DNA from: Kiritimatiellia bacterium
GTDB lineage: Bacteria; Verrucomicrobiota; Kiritimatiellia; UBA8416; JADHWI01
Assembly (NCBI GenBank): GCA_030744755.1
Contig: JASLPY010000019.1
Span: 1-64,000 of the forward strand
Reading direction: 5' to 3'
DNA: 64,000 nucleotides
This document shows, piece by piece, positions 1-8,525 of the stretch (position 1 is the stretch's first letter; each line of letters starts with the position of its first letter). The translations under genes were made by a program, and so were the position numbers. The notes beneath the pieces were generated by a model, which ran no database searches, had not been told where the DNA came from, and worked only from the letters and a program-made list of their open reading frames with translations.

Positions 1-167
1 GCTTGGGGGAACGCTATTCTGACACCACTCCATAACTCCATTACTCCACGCTGGTTGCGCCACAGCGCAATCGGCTCCAGTATCCGTCAATTTCCTTTCA
101 TGAAATGCTATCTTTTCCTATGCTTCGAACCGGGACCTCAATCAAATCATGAAAGGTGCGAACAGTT

Positions 168-1577
168 ATGAGAAGATGGATTGGAGCCTTAGCATGTGCC
201 GCAGTGGGAGTTTTGCTGGCGCTTTTCACCCCCATAGCAACACTGAGTCCACTGGGTCATAAAGTCCTGATGGGTCTGTTGGCTGGCGTAGGTTTATGGA
301 TCTTCCAACCGGGGAAGATGCCCTTCTCTGTTGCCTCCTGCCTGGTGATGGCCATTTTCGTAATGGCGGGAGTTAGCGAAAAGCTGGTTTTTGCAGGCTT
401 TACGTCTAAAGCAACGTGGATTCTTATTCCTGCAACAGCCTTCGGCTATGTGTTGACGAAGACCGGACTGGGCAAGCGCCTGGCGCTCCTCGTTATCAAG
501 ACATTCCACCCCACCTACCTCAACATGACCTTTGCCTGGTTGATCATCGGGCTGATTCTGTCCGCCTTCACCCCGTCAATCCTGATTCGCATTGCCATCG
601 TGATGCCTATTGCCACGGGCTGCGTCAGTACGCTCAAGCTTGAACCCGATTCCAGGGGCAATGCATTTATCTTACTGATCGCCTGGGCCATGGCGATAAT
701 CCCCGGATCGGGCTGGCTCACCGGATCCCTATGGGGGCCGATAACCATGGGCATGTACGGAAAGACCGAAGGGCTCGGAGGGCTGATTACGCAGGGCTCA
801 TGGATCCACGCCATGATGCTGCCGATGTTTCTCCTGACCGGGTTGATTATCGCGGGGCTGTACCTGGCGCTTAGACCGGGCAAACTTATCACGCAGACCC
901 GCGACGCTTTTGTTGAAGAATACAAGGAGCTTGGTCCCTGGAGCCGTGAGGAAAAATGGGCTACGGTAATCATGGTGCTTACCTTCCTGCTGTTCCCGAC
1001 AGAGAAACTGCATGGATTGGGCAACGTGCCCGCATGCCTCATGGCCTTCTTCCTGCTCTTTGCCGTGCGGGTACTGGAGCCCGCCGATGTTGCCAAGGGT
1101 GTGGCATGGAACCTGATCATCTTTCTCGGTTGCGTCCTCGCCCTGCCGGCCATATTCGGCAATCCGGATGTAGGTGTCTCTGCCTGGATCAAAGAGTTGA
1201 TCTTTCCCATCCTTACCCATTTCGGACAGAACCCATGGATGTTCGTAATGGTCGTTCCCCTGCTGATGTTCGCCTGGCGTTTCCTTGATATCGCCTGGAT
1301 GATTCCCACCATGGCCCTGCTGGTCTCCATGCTGCCGTTCATCCACAGCGAGTTCGGGATTCACCCGCTGGTGACAAGCTGCCTGATGATCATGGCCGGC
1401 AACTTCGCTTTCCTCCACTACATGCAGCCCTTCGCGCTAATGGGTTCGGCCCTGGCCAAAGAACGGAGCTGGACGCCAAACCAGTTGATGCGGTACGGCG
1501 TGGTCTACCTGGTCAGTTGCATGATAACCCTTGCCATCAGCATCATCTACTGGCAGCAGACCGGGTTCATCGAGTAG
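168..1577 (+). CDS. SLC13/DASS-family anion transporter
   Basis: Polytopic inner-membrane protein of about 469 residues with roughly a dozen hydrophobic segments, the usual length and pattern of the divalent anion:sodium symporter (SLC13/CitT) family, which moves di- and tricarboxylates or sulfate. A helix-break region reading LSAFTPSILIRIAI followed by a hydrophobic helix resembles the first substrate/sodium-binding hairpin, although the classical Ser-Asn-Thr motif is not obvious there. I prefer the ATG at 168 (MRRWIG), preceded by AAAGG about 11 nt upstream; a GTG at 156 is possible. No partner gene nearby reveals the substrate; sulfate would fit the sulfatases further on, but that is inference. 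Confidence 0.8.
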   Translation: MRRWIGALACAAVGVLLALFTPIATLSPLGHKVLMGLLAGVGLWIFQPGKMPFSVASCLVMAIFVMAGVSEKLVFAGFTSKATWILIPATAFGYVLTKTGLGKRLALLVIKTFHPTYLNMTFAWLIIGLILSAFTPSILIRIAIVMPIATGCVSTLKLEPDSRGNAFILLIAWAMAIIPGSGWLTGSLWGPITMGMYGKTEGLGGLITQGSWIHAMMLPMFLLTGLIIAGLYLALRPGKLITQTRDAFVEEYKELGPWSREEKWATVIMVLTFLLFPTEKLHGLGNVPACLMAFFLLFAVRVLEPADVAKGVAWNLIIFLGCVLALPAIFGNPDVGVSAWIKELIFPILTHFGQNPWMFVMVVPLLMFAWRFLDIAWMIPTMALLVSMLPFIHSEFGIHPLVTSCLMIMAGNFAFLHYMQPFALMGSALAKERSWTPNQLMRYGVVYLVSCMITLAISIIYWQQTGFIE

Positions 1578-1620
1578 TTTCTTCACGAGAAGTAGTTAGA
1601 GCCTGTCAGAAAAGGGGTAC

Positions 1621-1750
1621 TGGAGCCCGGCGGGCCTCCTCCGGCCGCGCAATGCCAGCGCGTTTGCCTGCGACAGCGAGAACTTCGTTCACTTCTGTCA
1701 CATCTATGCACATTGCTTGCTCCATAGCGGCGGAGGCCCGCCGCACTCCA
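1621..1750. repeat. TGGAG/CTCCA-bounded palindromic element, copy 1
   Basis: A 130-bp element starting TGGAG and ending CTCCA. Near the left end a stem CCGGCGG / CCTCCGG encloses loop GCCT; near the right end GCGGCGG / CCGCCGC encloses loop AGGC, the reverse complement of the first loop. The middle is closely similar to the copy at 35479-35638. It fills the gap between the transporter and the sigma factor and has no credible coding sequence. Confidence 0.85.
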
Positions 1751-1870
1751 TGCACCTCCCTATCCACAGCGGGAATTCTCGTTGTCTCCCCGGGCTTGAA
1801 TTGTGCTGAAAAAGTCTGAAAGATAGACGAAACCAGCCTGCAGCAACGCTATATGTGTGAAGAGAGCTTA

Positions 1871-2368
1871 ATGGACTGGAAGAAACTTATCGATGAGCAT
1901 GGCGCGAAGCTTGTTCTTTATGCCCGGCAGTGGTGTGACAGCCTTGTCGACGCAGAAGATGCAGTCCAGACCGCTGTTGTTAAGCTCTGGAAGAAGCACG
2001 AAGCCGATGAGAGCCTGCCGCTGGGGAGAGTCTTCGTGGCGGTTAAACATGCGGCTATTGACACGGTCCGGAGCAGCAAACGGCGCAGGCTCAGAGAGCT
2101 AAAGGCAAATGAGGAAGAACTGGAAGGGACCAGCCTGTTCGAAGCCGCCGAGATCGAGGAAGAAAGACGGAAGCTCATTGAGCATGCCCTGGGGAGGCTG
2201 CCGGTCGAACAACGCGAAGTGATTGTGATGAAGATCTGGAGCGAAATGACCTTCAAGGAGATAGGTAGAGCGCTTGGGATATCACAGAACACGGCCGCTG
2301 CCAGGTACAGGTACGGGTTACGGGCTTTGGTTAGGATGTTACCGCATTCGACGGCGTCCACCTCGTAG
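1871..2368 (+). CDS. ECF-type RNA polymerase sigma factor
   Basis: A 165-residue sigma-70 family protein of extracytoplasmic-function size. Region 2 is visible as DAEDAVQTAVVKLWKK followed by the helix HAAIDTVRSSKRRR; region 4 as LPVEQREVIVMKIW then the helix-turn-helix FKEIGRALGISQNTAAAR. I start it at the ATG at 1871 (MDWKK), which follows a GAAGAGAG ribosome-binding sequence, not the ATG 18 nt upstream. The next two genes encode a one-TM protein and an exported PDZ protein, so regulation by membrane sequestration is plausible. The last residues (STASTS) and the TAG stop lie inside a palindromic repeat, so the original C-terminus may have been altered. Confidence 0.92.
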   Translation: MDWKKLIDEHGAKLVLYARQWCDSLVDAEDAVQTAVVKLWKKHEADESLPLGRVFVAVKHAAIDTVRSSKRRRLRELKANEEELEGTSLFEAAEIEEERRKLIEHALGRLPVEQREVIVMKIWSEMTFKEIGRALGISQNTAAARYRYGLRALVRMLPHSTASTS

Positions 2369-2418
2369 CGGTGGACGTACTGGGAAACGGAAGTAGGTCC
2401 ACCGCTACGAGGTGGACC
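2356..2418. repeat. Paired hairpin element (loop TCGTAGC / GCTACGA)
   Basis: Two hairpins in mirror orientation: stem GTCCACC/GGTGGAC with loop TCGTAGC, then GTAC, a 12-nt spacer, GTAG, and stem GGTCCACC/GGTGGACC with loop GCTACGA (the reverse complement of the first loop). The TAG inside the first loop is the stop codon of the sigma-factor gene. There is no T-tract, so it is not a standard intrinsic terminator. Confidence 0.9.
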
Positions 2419-2485
2419 AAGCGATAGGGTGGTGAAGATCTGTCGCTATGGAAGTGCACGCTGATGCAGAAGAGCCCAGAATAGT

Positions 2486-2995
2486 ATGATGGACGAGGAA
2501 CTGAAAAAGCTTGAGGCGGAACTAGCCAGATTAAAGCCACGGCAGCCCAGCCGGCGCCTGGAAGCAGGCATCGCCGGTGAGTTGGCGAATCCCCAATCAG
2601 GCAGTGTTGCCTGGTGGAAGCCTGTTCTTGCGGCAGCGGCGACTATTGCGCTTGCCGCTGGCGCCTGGTCCTTCTTCATTCCCGGGCAAAAGGTGCCGAA
2701 GGTTGCTGAGGTCTCTCCGCCTTCCACTGTTGCTGTCGACACACAGAACGATCTTGCCTCGGCACGGACTTCTGCGGACAGAGCCCGCCGTGTTTTTCGT
2801 CCAGTGAAGGTGCAGACAGCGTTGCTGGGATACAGGGATGACGGGATAATTCTGACCTCGCGGAACAGGCCGGTACGCAGCAGATCGTGTCAGCTGCTAG
2901 ACTACGTGGAACTGGAAAGTCTGGATGGAAAACGAAAGATCATGGTGACGAAACCCAGGAAAGAGATTGTGCTGGCAAGGGCGCATGTTCTTTAG
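2486..2995 (+). CDS. Single-TM protein, possible anti-sigma factor
   Basis: A 169-residue protein with a charged N-terminal helix (MMDEELKKLEAELARL), one transmembrane segment around residues 46-65 (VLAAAATIALAAGAWSFFI) and a C-terminal domain of about 100 residues. Topology (cytosolic N-terminus, single TM, periplasmic tail) and position directly after an ECF sigma factor are those of an anti-sigma factor. I see no CHCC zinc motif or recognisable RsiW/RseA-type domain, so the assignment rests on context. Two ATGs are adjacent at 2486 and 2489. The ribosome-binding sequence is weak (AGAAGAG), so it may be translated less than its neighbours. Confidence 0.6.
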   Translation: MMDEELKKLEAELARLKPRQPSRRLEAGIAGELANPQSGSVAWWKPVLAAAATIALAAGAWSFFIPGQKVPKVAEVSPPSTVAVDTQNDLASARTSADRARRVFRPVKVQTALLGYRDDGIILTSRNRPVRSRSCQLLDYVELESLDGKRKIMVTKPRKEIVLARAHVL

Positions 2996-3031
2996 CCGGG
3001 TGAACGGAAACAAAACAGAGGAGGGTGAAGG

Positions 3032-3970
3032 ATGAAGAAGATGATCGTATGTTGGTTTGTTGCGGCGATGGTCGCGGCGGTGGGTCTGGCGGGAGCTGCC
3101 GAGGAGGCCGAAAAGGAGGCGTTTCTGGGAGTGTCGACAGGACCCATTGGAGAGGCCCTGGTGAGTCATCTAGGCCTGAAAGATGGGCTGGGGCTGATCG
3201 TGACGCATGTTGCGCCCGGGAGTCCGGCGGCGGAGGCGCTCGAGAAAAACGATATCCTCCTGAAAGTGGGTGACCAGAAGCTCGTGAATCATGACCAACT
3301 GGCCACGCTGATTCGCGCACAAGGTCCAGGTGCCGAAGTTAATCTGGAGGTCATGCGCGGCGGAAAGACGCAATACAAGAAGGTGACCCTAGGGGAAAGG
3401 GAAGCCCGGAAATGGGGACGTGGCCGCTGGAAGGGCGCATGGGATGGGAGTAAATGGCAACACGGCGAATGGCCTGAATTTCACATCTCCGGCCCCATGG
3501 TCAACTGGTTCAATTCCACCAACGTCCCCGGGAACCTGAAAGGCCTGAATGGCGAAGGCGTCGAAGAGCTGATGAAGGGGATCAGAGAGAAGAGCAAGGA
3601 ATGGCACAAAATGTCGGACGAGGCCCGCAAGGATATCATGGACTCCGTTAGCAATGCCGTGAAAGAGGCCCACTCGTCACACTCATTCCGTATCAAGGAC
3701 ATACTTGGCCGTCACGGCAGCAAGAGCGTGTCTTCAAGCGCATCGGCCAGCATCTCGACAACGATGATTGACGATGACGGCGTTACCATTTCGATCTCAG
3801 ACAACAACGAAAGCCGCCAGCTGACCATCAAGGATAAAGACGGCAAAACTGTTTTCGATGGTCCGATCACTACTGACGAACAGATGGAGAAGATTCCCGA
3901 GGAGTACAAGGACCGTATCAAGGAACTCTCAGACACGGTTCATATTGATGTGAATGTGGATCTGCAGTAG
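3032..3970 (+). CDS. Exported PDZ-domain protein
   Basis: A 312-residue protein with a cleavable signal peptide (cleavage near AGA-AEE, residue 22-23). Residues about 30-120 form a PDZ domain of the HtrA/DegP type: a carboxylate-binding-loop-like stretch, then VTHVAPGSPAAEALEKNDILLKV. The rest is Ser/Lys/Asp-rich with no protease triad visible, so this is a binding or adaptor protein rather than an HtrA enzyme. The start is set by GGAGG just upstream of 3032. It follows the sigma/anti-sigma-like pair at short distance, consistent with one transcript and a role in envelope stress sensing (inference). Confidence 0.8.
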   Translation: MKKMIVCWFVAAMVAAVGLAGAAEEAEKEAFLGVSTGPIGEALVSHLGLKDGLGLIVTHVAPGSPAAEALEKNDILLKVGDQKLVNHDQLATLIRAQGPGAEVNLEVMRGGKTQYKKVTLGEREARKWGRGRWKGAWDGSKWQHGEWPEFHISGPMVNWFNSTNVPGNLKGLNGEGVEELMKGIREKSKEWHKMSDEARKDIMDSVSNAVKEAHSSHSFRIKDILGRHGSKSVSSSASASISTTMIDDDGVTISISDNNESRQLTIKDKDGKTVFDGPITTDEQMEKIPEEYKDRIKELSDTVHIDVNVDLQ

Positions 3971-4078
3971 TAATGAACAAAGGGATGCAGCGACAGTCAC
4001 AGCGGAATTCCTCTGGCACGTTCTAACTCGCCGATCGGCCGCAATATGTGGTAGATCCATTCCCGGAGGGAGCATCCG

Positions 4079-6862
4079 ATGCGAGAAACACGGCAACTGA
4101 AGAGCACGAGCGTGATCACGGCAACCATGACCGTGCTCTTCCTGATCCTGACTGCCGTCTGCTCCACGGGACGCGTCCCTCCACCGTCAGAGACGCCGGC
4201 CAAGATCATCATCAATGGCCGCACCTCCACGGCAGTCGATATCAAGATCGTGAAGGTAGGGCAGGAACTGCCCGACACCCTGTCGGCGCCGAAAATCAAG
4301 AGCATTCGCGGTTACGACTGGTACGTGAGCGAGCACTTTGCCTTGAGGTCGGAAGTGGATGAGAAGCAGTCGCGCGACTACTTGACGATCTCGGAGTTGG
4401 CCTATCCGCATTACGTGTGGATCTTCGGCGGTGAGCCTGCCGGAATCGAGACGAAACGCATTGCCTTGTCGTTTTCAAAAAGCATGGAGCGGCTCAAAAA
4501 AGCCAGCGACATTGATTTTGATGGCGTAGGATGGCGCGGCGGAGGCGGAGGCGTCACCCTGCACGGGAACCGGGTCTCCTACAACTATCCCGGTGGCGGA
4601 CTTCGGTCGCATAAGCGGGGCTTGGTCATGCACGAGAACCTGCACGCGTTCCACATGCATCGGGCCGACCGTAGTTCCGACGATCTTCCCGTCTGGTTCT
4701 ATGAAGGGATTACTCACGCCCTCGAGCAGCATGTGTATGATCCGGAGAAAAGGCAATTGACGATCCTGGTGCTGGATCGCCTGTCAGGCAACAACTACAC
4801 GGATTCAGGCTTGGCCGATTTGCGGAAGGACTTTGTCGAAGCCGAACAGTTCTGGCTCGGCAAGGAGGGCATGGGCTACGAGCCGGATATCTACCAACTA
4901 TGGATGCAGTTCCTGTGGTCGGACCTGGACCGCCAGATGCGCCATAGAGTCTGGCTTAATGAGCGAATGGCCCTGGATCTGAGTATTTCCAGGGCCGATT
5001 TCGACAAGGCGATCATGCCGCAACTCTTCGACGTGCCGGCCCTGAACAAGGCGTGGCGGGAATGGGTGGCTGAACGTCAGAATACTTTCCATTACGTCGA
5101 TTGGGGTTTCGAACAGGAGGCGGACACGCTGTGGTCGTACGGATATCCCAACTGGGCGCGATATGCCCAGAAGAACGTGAACCTGCTCCTGAAAGACAAG
5201 GTTGAAACCGCCGACCCCTTCATTATGGACTGGCCGATCTACGCGTCGAAACCGCCGATCGTGGGCGAGGTCAAACGAGGTGTTCGCGAACCATCCGTAG
5301 GATGTGTCATCAACTTCTCGCGGGCTATGCATTACTCGGGTGACTGGGGCCAGGCCGGTCTCGGTTTCGGGGTTGGCGGAACCGGGAAACGGGAGAGCGG
5401 CAATAAGTCGAACGTGGACCAGGAACACCTCGACATTCTGATCATGCATCTCGGCAAAAAGGACAGGGCCCATCTTCTTCTGGATGGATCGACCATCGGT
5501 CTGCCGCGTACCACAGAGCCATTCACTCCGGCATTTCAGTCTGCGGCGGTCACGGGTGACCAGTCGATCGGGTTAACCGTAAAGATGACGTCCGGATCGG
5601 TTGACATTGTTCTGCGGACGGGTCCAGACGACGCGATACAGACTCACCGTACGTCTGTCGCGATCACGCAGGAAACGCGCGAGCGAATTCTCTCAAAGCC
5701 CTGGTGTATTCTATCTAAAGGAACTCATCACGGCTTCACGCTCTTTCCTGACGTGCATCGAGTTGGCACACGTGATTACTCGAAGCCGGGGCCGGTGGGT
5801 CGCACTCGGTTTCTGCCGACGGATGAGACGTATCGCCTGTATCGCGCCGCCTGGCGTCTGGGCGACCAGGCGCCCCGTTCACTGCTGGCTTTGCGCGCGG
5901 ATATGATTGCCTGCGCGGCCAGGTCCCTGGGGGCGCATGAAAAGGCTCTCGCAAAGTTCCATACCGAGATTGCCGACGTGGCAAAGGACGTGGCCGAGGG
6001 GCCGGACAGGGAACGGGCGGCGTTGGCCGTGGCGGACCTCCTGGGGCTCGACCTGCAGTTCAATGTCGAAGCGGGGGCCGAAGCGGGGGACGTCGTTTTG
6101 ACGTCGCTCGTGTCCAGTCGGCTCAGGGGTGCTTTGAAGGGGCAGGTCGCACTAACCGTCTCACCTGCTAAACCGGGCCTGTTGTCGGGATCTCCGGCCC
6201 CGATCGTTGTGTCGGCCACTGAGGATGCCGGCAAAACGTGGAAACTCGAGATTGCGGGGCGCGAGCAGTCCTTCATGGAGTTCACGGTAACAGCCACCCT
6301 GGCTTGGAATGGAATGACGGCGCGCGTGAAGAAGAACCAGCGATTATACCCTTCCGTCTCGCGTTGGTGGACGCTGGGTCCGTTCGACAACAAGGGTGAT
6401 GGTACCGTGGACACGGTTCTCCCCCCTGAAACGGAACCGATAGACCTTGCCAAGTCCTACGCGGGCAAGGGCGGCAAACGGATCGCGTGGCAGAAGAGGG
6501 AATGGCCTGCGACATTGCAGCCAACATCGAATTTCGTCCTGAACTTCGGCGACAACAGGAACTCGGCGGCCTATGCACTGACCTGGATCGACTCGCCAAC
6601 GGCCCGTGACGCCATTCTGGCCGTCGGCTCCGACGATGGTGTGGTGGTTTGGTTGAACGATGAACGGGTTCACGCCAACCTGGTCCACCGCGGCCACGAA
6701 TCGAAGAGTGACAAGATCCCGGTGAAACTGAAAACCGGCCGCAACAAGCTCCTGCTGAAGGTCACGCAGGCCTGGGGTGGCTGGCTGGCCAGTACGCATG
6801 TACTCGACAAGGACGGCAACGAGCTTGCCGACCTCAGCTACGTGCTGGATCCCGATAACTGA
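4079..6862 (+). CDS. Exported HExxH metallopeptidase-like protein with C-terminal beta domain
   Basis: A 927-residue protein with an N-terminal export signal (hydrophobic residues 13-29; a Cys at 28 has only a poor lipobox). The motif HENLH at residues 185-189 followed 20 residues later by WFYEG (Glu 209) is the HExxH + EG arrangement of gluzincin-type zinc peptidases, so a zinc hydrolase is likely. The middle of the protein is not recognised. The C-terminal 170 residues (WWTLGPFDN..., SDDGVVVWLNDERV) look like a PA14/carbohydrate-binding-type beta-sandwich common in exported PVC proteins. The start at 4079 has GGAGG 8 nt upstream. Peptide or glycoprotein substrate is unknown. Confidence 0.65.
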   Translation: MRETRQLKSTSVITATMTVLFLILTAVCSTGRVPPPSETPAKIIINGRTSTAVDIKIVKVGQELPDTLSAPKIKSIRGYDWYVSEHFALRSEVDEKQSRDYLTISELAYPHYVWIFGGEPAGIETKRIALSFSKSMERLKKASDIDFDGVGWRGGGGGVTLHGNRVSYNYPGGGLRSHKRGLVMHENLHAFHMHRADRSSDDLPVWFYEGITHALEQHVYDPEKRQLTILVLDRLSGNNYTDSGLADLRKDFVEAEQFWLGKEGMGYEPDIYQLWMQFLWSDLDRQMRHRVWLNERMALDLSISRADFDKAIMPQLFDVPALNKAWREWVAERQNTFHYVDWGFEQEADTLWSYGYPNWARYAQKNVNLLLKDKVETADPFIMDWPIYASKPPIVGEVKRGVREPSVGCVINFSRAMHYSGDWGQAGLGFGVGGTGKRESGNKSNVDQEHLDILIMHLGKKDRAHLLLDGSTIGLPRTTEPFTPAFQSAAVTGDQSIGLTVKMTSGSVDIVLRTGPDDAIQTHRTSVAITQETRERILSKPWCILSKGTHHGFTLFPDVHRVGTRDYSKPGPVGRTRFLPTDETYRLYRAAWRLGDQAPRSLLALRADMIACAARSLGAHEKALAKFHTEIADVAKDVAEGPDRERAALAVADLLGLDLQFNVEAGAEAGDVVLTSLVSSRLRGALKGQVALTVSPAKPGLLSGSPAPIVVSATEDAGKTWKLEIAGREQSFMEFTVTATLAWNGMTARVKKNQRLYPSVSRWWTLGPFDNKGDGTVDTVLPPETEPIDLAKSYAGKGGKRIAWQKREWPATLQPTSNFVLNFGDNRNSAAYALTWIDSPTARDAILAVGSDDGVVVWLNDERVHANLVHRGHESKSDKIPVKLKTGRNKLLLKVTQAWGGWLASTHVLDKDGNELADLSYVLDPDN

Positions 6863-6893
6863 AAAAACTGTGAACTCGTGGTCGTTGGTGAAC

Positions 6894-7018
6894 GGCACTG
6901 GTTTGAGGTTCTTCACCGCAGCAAAGAAGAACAGCCCTTACGGGCTTAACTACAAACATTGGAACGCGTTGCCGTTCGTAGTTAACGCCGTGAGGCGTGT
7001 CGGCCTTAAACCAGTGCC
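6894..7018. repeat. Long palindrome with inner paired hairpins
   Basis: Outer arms of about 15 nt (6894-6908 starting GGCACTGG and 7004-7018 ending CCAGTGCC) enclose an inner pair of small hairpins: GCCC-TTAC-GGGC followed by TTAACTAC, and GTAGTTAA followed by CGCC-GTGA-GGCG. The inner loops correspond to each other on opposite strands (TTAC and TCAC). It lies between two convergent genes; the rest of 6863-7090 holds nothing else I recognise. Confidence 0.8.
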
Positions 7019-7090
7019 ATTCTGGCCAGTGCCATTCTGCACATGGCGCTTTGGGCCGGCGCGTCCAACAATTCCCTGTGCATCACGGCC

Positions 7091-8380
7091 CTATCTAGTC
7101 TTTTCTTCAATGCGGTACAGGTGGGTTTTGGTTCGTACGATCAGCGAATTTCCCAGCACGGCGGGTGAGGCCATACAGCCGGCGTCCAGCTTGTTTTCCG
7201 CAAGCGTTTCGAACTTGCGGCCCGCGCGGATAACTACTGCTCTGCCGGACGTGCTGAAGAAATAGATCCGTTTGCCGTTATGGATTGGCGAAGCCAGGTA
7301 GTTTCCACCAAGTCGCTCTCTCCAGACGGTCTTTCCCGATTTGGTCTCAAGGCAGGTAAGGGTTCCCTTGTTGTTGGGCATGTAGAACAAGTCTCCGATT
7401 GCCACGGATGACGTAGTTGTTGGCACGTCTTTTCCCTTGATACGCCACGCTACATGCGTCTTAGTCAGGTCGCCCGTTCCATCAGGCCTGATCGCCAGCA
7501 TCTCGGCATCGCTCTGTCCATGCCCCGTCGCTGTCATAACAAGCCCGCTGGAATAGATGGGGCTCACCGCGGGTGTGTGTGCGGAGTTCCCGACCCGCCA
7601 GATCTCTTTTCCGGTGGCGGGTTCATAGGCGATGCAGAAGGTCGAAACCGGGCTGACGAGCTGTTCTTTTCCTCCAACTTCAATAACCAGGGGAGTGGTA
7701 TAGCCCTTGTGGAAGTCGCCTTCACGTTTAGGTACACCGTTCGCGTCCAGATCTTTCCACTTGATATTGCGATCGGTTCTCCAGACCGTCTTGCCGGTGC
7801 GTTTGTCCAGTGCCACCAGGTACTGAACATCCACTCCGTCGAAAGTCACTATGAGGAAGTCCCTGTACAGTATGACAGAGGAGCCCGGACCACGATAATG
7901 ACGGCATGGGAAATCTTCGCGCTTCCAAATCACTTTGCCCGTCGCGGTATCGAGGCAGGCTGTTCCGTAACTTCCGAAGTGAACAAATACCCGCCCCTTT
8001 TCAATGGCGGAAGATGGTGATGCATAGCAGTTGACACTGTTTGAGAGGGATTCCGGCTTGTCGCAATGGAATAGGTGCTTCTCACGGACAATATTGCCGG
8101 TTTCTGCATCCACGCAATAGGCATAGAAGTCGTTACCCTTTTCCGTTGCGCTGGTCAGCCACACCTGGCCGTCCTGAATCACCGGGGTGCACCATCCCAC
8201 GTGCGGAATAGCGGTCTTCCATCGCACGTTCTCACTCTCGCTCCAGCTCAATGGAAGTCCGGAGGACACTACTGAACCGTCACCCCGGGGTCCTCGAAAC
8301 ATCGGCCATCGCTCCTCGGCACAAACCATCCCGCGCACAAGCACGAGCCCAACCAGTAATCCAAACATTTTCCTTTTCAT
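7091..8380 (-). CDS. Exported PQQ-like beta-propeller protein
   Basis: A 429-residue protein with a signal peptide (cleavage after MVCA, about residue 21) and an all-beta sequence of repeated blades of the PQQ/BamB type, recognisable by DAETGNIV, DTATGKVIW, DKRTGKTVW, EPATGKEIW and ETKSGKTVW at regular spacing. The opening WPMFRGPRGDGS is typical of PVC outer-membrane/periplasmic propellers. True PQQ dehydrogenase residues are not evident, so this is a structural or binding propeller rather than a proven quinoprotein. It is divergent from the DUF1080 gene across 145 bp, so the two may share a control region. Confidence 0.8.
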   Translation of the reverse strand: MKRKMFGLLVGLVLVRGMVCAEERWPMFRGPRGDGSVVSSGLPLSWSESENVRWKTAIPHVGWCTPVIQDGQVWLTSATEKGNDFYAYCVDAETGNIVREKHLFHCDKPESLSNSVNCYASPSSAIEKGRVFVHFGSYGTACLDTATGKVIWKREDFPCRHYRGPGSSVILYRDFLIVTFDGVDVQYLVALDKRTGKTVWRTDRNIKWKDLDANGVPKREGDFHKGYTTPLVIEVGGKEQLVSPVSTFCIAYEPATGKEIWRVGNSAHTPAVSPIYSSGLVMTATGHGQSDAEMLAIRPDGTGDLTKTHVAWRIKGKDVPTTTSSVAIGDLFYMPNNKGTLTCLETKSGKTVWRERLGGNYLASPIHNGKRIYFFSTSGRAVVIRAGRKFETLAENKLDAGCMASPAVLGNSLIVRTKTHLYRIEEKTR

Positions 8381-8525
8381 AGTGGGGCAGATGCTACAAA
8401 AAAGAAGGCAGGAAGTCTACGAGCGAGTTCTTCATGAGGATTCTGCTCCCCTTGACGCTTTCATGCAGAAGTCCTATCGTTAATCCAAGCCACAGTGCAA
8501 ACATCTCTAATTGGGAAGAGGAGCG

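Noticed and set aside
1517-1819. Small plus-strand frame of 100 codons spanning the transporter end and the repeat
   Set aside because: Its sequence is encoded by the palindromic element and the end of the transporter in another frame; no ribosome-binding site or domain.
2356-2418. Rho-independent terminators
   Set aside because: The intergenic hairpins here and elsewhere are not followed by a run of T and come in mirrored pairs, so I do not call them terminators.
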